Assembly: GCA_964403015.1 (NCBI GenBank)
Contig: CAYOEJ010000064.1
Span: 1-6,767, forward strand
Direction: 5' to 3'
Length of the DNA: 6,767 nucleotides
From: CAYOEJ01 sp964403015
GTDB taxonomy: Bacteria > Actinomycetota > Actinomycetes > Actinomycetales > Actinomycetaceae
The notes under the pieces were generated by a model, which searched no databases, was not told where the DNA came from, and saw nothing but the letters and a program-made list of their open reading frames with translations. Positions 4,816 through 6,767 of this stretch are shown in pieces. The translations under genes were made by a program, and so were the position numbers. Positions within the stretch are counted from its first letter, which is position 1, and each line of letters begins with the position of its first letter.

Positions 4816-6767
4816 GTGGTTGAACTTGCGAAGGCTTACGTCCAGATCGTTCCGTCGATGCGGGGCGCTCAGGGCAAGATTACGTCTGAGCTGAAGGGCT
4901 TGTCGTCGTCGTCTGGGGTGTCGGGCGCGGGTAAGAAGATCGGCACTGGCCTAGCGACCGCTATTGGTAAGACGATGAAGGTCGGCCTCGTTACCGGGGC
5001 GACTGCTACCGGGGCTGTCATGGGCACGGCTCTCACTAAAGGCTTTGGCCGTTTGCGCGCGTTTGAGCAAGCCGAACAGTCTCTTAAAGGGATGGGGCTG
5101 GCGGCGTCCGATGTCGCGGTTGTCATGGAGAACGCGAACGCGGCGGTCGATGGCACGGCGTACGGTTTGGACGCGGCGGCGACAGCGGCTAAGTCGATGG
5201 TTGCCGCCGGTGTGGAACCGGGCAAGGATCTTGAACGTGTGCTCACGCTCGTTGGCGACAGCGCGGCTCAGGCTGGTGTCGGCTTCGACGAAATGGGCGT
5301 TATCTGGTCGAAGGTTTTCGCGAAGGGTAAGCTCCAGGGCGATGAGGCCATGCAGCTCATGGAGGCCGGTATCCCGATTTACCAGCTGGTTGCTGACCAG
5401 ATGGGGATCACGGCTGAGGAAGCTATGGAGCTTGGCCGTAAGGGCGAGATTTCGGCTGACATGTTTGCTACGGCAATCGAGTCGAAATTCGGCGGGTCCG
5501 CGCTCGCAATGGGTGACACGGTTACGGGGTCTTTCCAGAATGTTGGCGCGGCGTTGGGACGTCTCGGGCAAGGGGTTCTGGCGGGACCGTTCGCGGACCT
5601 GCCAGCACTGTTCACGCGAGTGAAGGATGAGATCAACGAGATCACACCTGCGGTGTCTCGCGTTTCTGAGTCCGTGTATGACGGCGTGAAGCAGATTGGG
5701 CTTGCTCTTGCAGGGCGCGGGACTAATTTTGAGTTGCGTGAAGCGCTCGGGCTTTCTGACCGGCAGACTGGGGTCCTCGTTGGTACGCTTACTCGTCTAC
5801 GTATCGAAGCGGGCAAGGTAGGACGCGAATTTTCGGCTGCTGGGCAGTCGATACGGGAAGATTTTGCGTGGATTGGGCAGACGACCACGTTCGAGGGGCT
5901 ACTTGGCACGTTTGAACGGCTAGCTGGTTTAGGTGGCCTGTTGGCTGGCGGTTTTGCCCGGCTCAGCGCGGCGCTTTCCCCTGTGTTGTCTTACGCAAGT
6001 CAGGCGTCGGCGATCCTTGGTGGTGGCCTGTTGACGTCGCTGGAGTTGTTGGTTCCGCCCGCGTTGGATCTGGCTGTCGCTGTTGCTGACGCTGGCGCGT
6101 CCATGTCGAGTCTGCTAGTTCCGGCGGCGGTTATCGCGTCGGATGTAATGGTTCCGCTTGCGACGGTGGTCGGAAAGCTCGCTGATGTGGCAGCAGAACT
6201 TCCGGGTCCTGTGTTGGCTGCCGGTCTCGCGTTTGTGTCGATCAAAACGGGTCTAGGTCCGCTCCCCAAGCTGGTGGGTGGCGCGGAGAAGGCGTTTACT
6301 GGTCTGCGAGGTGCGCTAGATACTCTCAAGGTGCGTCAGGCTCTTGGTGGTATGGAGTCCGCGTCTGGGCATGTGTCCCTGCTCGGAACGGTTGCGGCGG
6401 GTGCTAAGGGGAAGATTGCCGCGCTTGGTGGCGCGTTCAAGACGGCGTTTGTTTCGAACCTGCCGTTGTTAGCGCTCAGTGGTGCCGTCGCCCTGTTGGG
6501 TAAGATGGCTTCCGCGTCTGCCCGAAACAAGCAAGAGGTCAGAGACCTGGCGTCGTCGTTTGACGAGCTTGGTGGTGCTACGGAGGAGACCCGTGAGCAG
6601 CTCGTAGAAATGATGCGCGCTGACGAGAACTGGGCAGGCCTGGGTGACAACCTCGAAGACCGCTTGAACGCTGTCGGGATTTCTACCCGTGAAGCAACTG
6701 ACGCGCTCATGGAGGGCGGGCAGGCTGTCACGGATCTTCAAGAACGTTTGCGGGAGATGGCGGACGC
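4816..6767 (+). CDS. Tape measure protein (N-terminal 650 codons, truncated by window end)
   Basis: The frame from GTG 4816 is open to the right edge. It begins VVELAKAYVQIVPSMRGAQG, the usual opening of actinophage tape measures, then a Ser/Gly linker. Residues about 77-260 match a tape-measure N-terminal domain of the TIGR02675 type. Recognisable parts are FGRLRAFEQAEQSLKGMG, an AKSMVAAGVEPGKDLERVL segment, then AAQAGVGFDEMGVIWSKVFAKGKLQGDEAMQLMEAGIP, QLVADQMGITAEEAMELGRKGEISADMFATAIE, and a 'GSFQNVGAALGRLGQGVLAG' end. Later it is Ala/Gly/Leu-rich, with hydrophobic helices at about 409-475 and 549-564, then a charged helical part (KQEVRDLASSFDELGG onward). The protein sets tail length, occupies the tube lumen and may help DNA cross the host envelope. 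It follows the chaperones, its partners. Confidence 0.93.
   Translation, partial: MVELAKAYVQIVPSMRGAQGKITSELKGLSSSSGVSGAGKKIGTGLATAIGKTMKVGLVTGATATGAVMGTALTKGFGRLRAFEQAEQSLKGMGLAASDVAVVMENANAAVDGTAYGLDAAATAAKSMVAAGVEPGKDLERVLTLVGDSAAQAGVGFDEMGVIWSKVFAKGKLQGDEAMQLMEAGIPIYQLVADQMGITAEEAMELGRKGEISADMFATAIESKFGGSALAMGDTVTGSFQNVGAALGRLGQGVLAGPFADLPALFTRVKDEINEITPAVSRVSESVYDGVKQIGLALAGRGTNFELREALGLSDRQTGVLVGTLTRLRIEAGKVGREFSAAGQSIREDFAWIGQTTTFEGLLGTFERLAGLGGLLAGGFARLSAALSPVLSYASQASAILGGGLLTSLELLVPPALDLAVAVADAGASMSSLLVPAAVIASDVMVPLATVVGKLADVAAELPGPVLAAGLAFVSIKTGLGPLPKLVGGAEKAFTGLRGALDTLKVRQALGGMESASGHVSLLGTVAAGAKGKIAALGGAFKTAFVSNLPLLALSGAVALLGKMASASARNKQEVRDLASSFDELGGATEETREQLVEMMRADENWAGLGDNLEDRLNAVGISTREATDALMEGGQAVTDLQERLREMAD

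Noticed and set aside
5045..5623. 192-codon + strand frame inside the tape measure gene
   Set aside because: It is Arg/Ser/Trp-rich in the +1 frame of a clearly conserved tape-measure domain; a shadow.
4869..6741. Several minus-strand open frames of 77-206 codons opposite the tape measure gene
   Set aside because: They are compositional shadows (Ser/Arg/Pro/Ala-rich) of the long open tape measure frame, with no domain-like sequence.
1..6767. tRNA genes, CRISPR arrays, insertion sequences, integrase or att sites
   Set aside because: I looked for cloverleaf-like sequences, regularly spaced direct repeats, transposase motifs and terminal repeats, and saw none. The window is densely filled with structural genes.

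Overview
The window is part of the late structural operon of a tailed phage with a long non-contractile tail (a siphovirus), either free or as a prophage. All supported genes lie on the + strand. They run in the canonical order: scaffold, major capsid protein, head-tail connectors, tail terminator, major tail protein, tail assembly chaperones, tape measure. The moderately GC-rich composition, GTG/ATG starts and protein style (for example the scaffold's W-K-E-M-A-R-K-W-E coiled coil and the proline/arginine-rich chaperone tail) suggest an actinobacterial host of intermediate GC, such as an Actinomyces, Bifidobacterium or Arcanobacterium relative. The host is an inference; no gene here names it.

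Left edge (1-163): the last codons of an upstream gene, probably a head gene, then two consecutive stem-loops. The second has a 9-bp stem and a T5 tract, like an intrinsic terminator. Head block (164-1735): scaffold (162 aa), HK97-fold major capsid protein (307 aa) and a 51-aa accessory protein. Neck block (1757-3410): Gp19/Gp15-like connector, head-closure protein, short gp10-like neck protein and tail terminator, joined by four-base ATGA overlaps, then a 49-aa protein that overlaps the terminator's end and resembles the 51-aa protein after the capsid gene. Tail block (3416 to the end): major tail protein (186 aa), a structured 125-nt intergenic region, the tail assembly chaperone pair made by a -1 frameshift, and the first 650 codons of the tape measure protein, which runs off the window.

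Together the genes build the capsid around the scaffold, close and connect its vertex, cap the tail tube and polymerise the tube on the tape measure with the help of the chaperones. The gene content is ordinary. The RNA-level features are less so: two interleaved perfect inverted repeats (12 bp and 10 bp) between the major tail protein and the chaperone, arranged as a pseudoknot or as alternative hairpins; and a textbook frameshift cassette (G-GGG-GAA, 5-nt spacer, 9-bp hairpin containing the zero-frame stop). The likely paralogy of the two tiny proteins is also worth a look.
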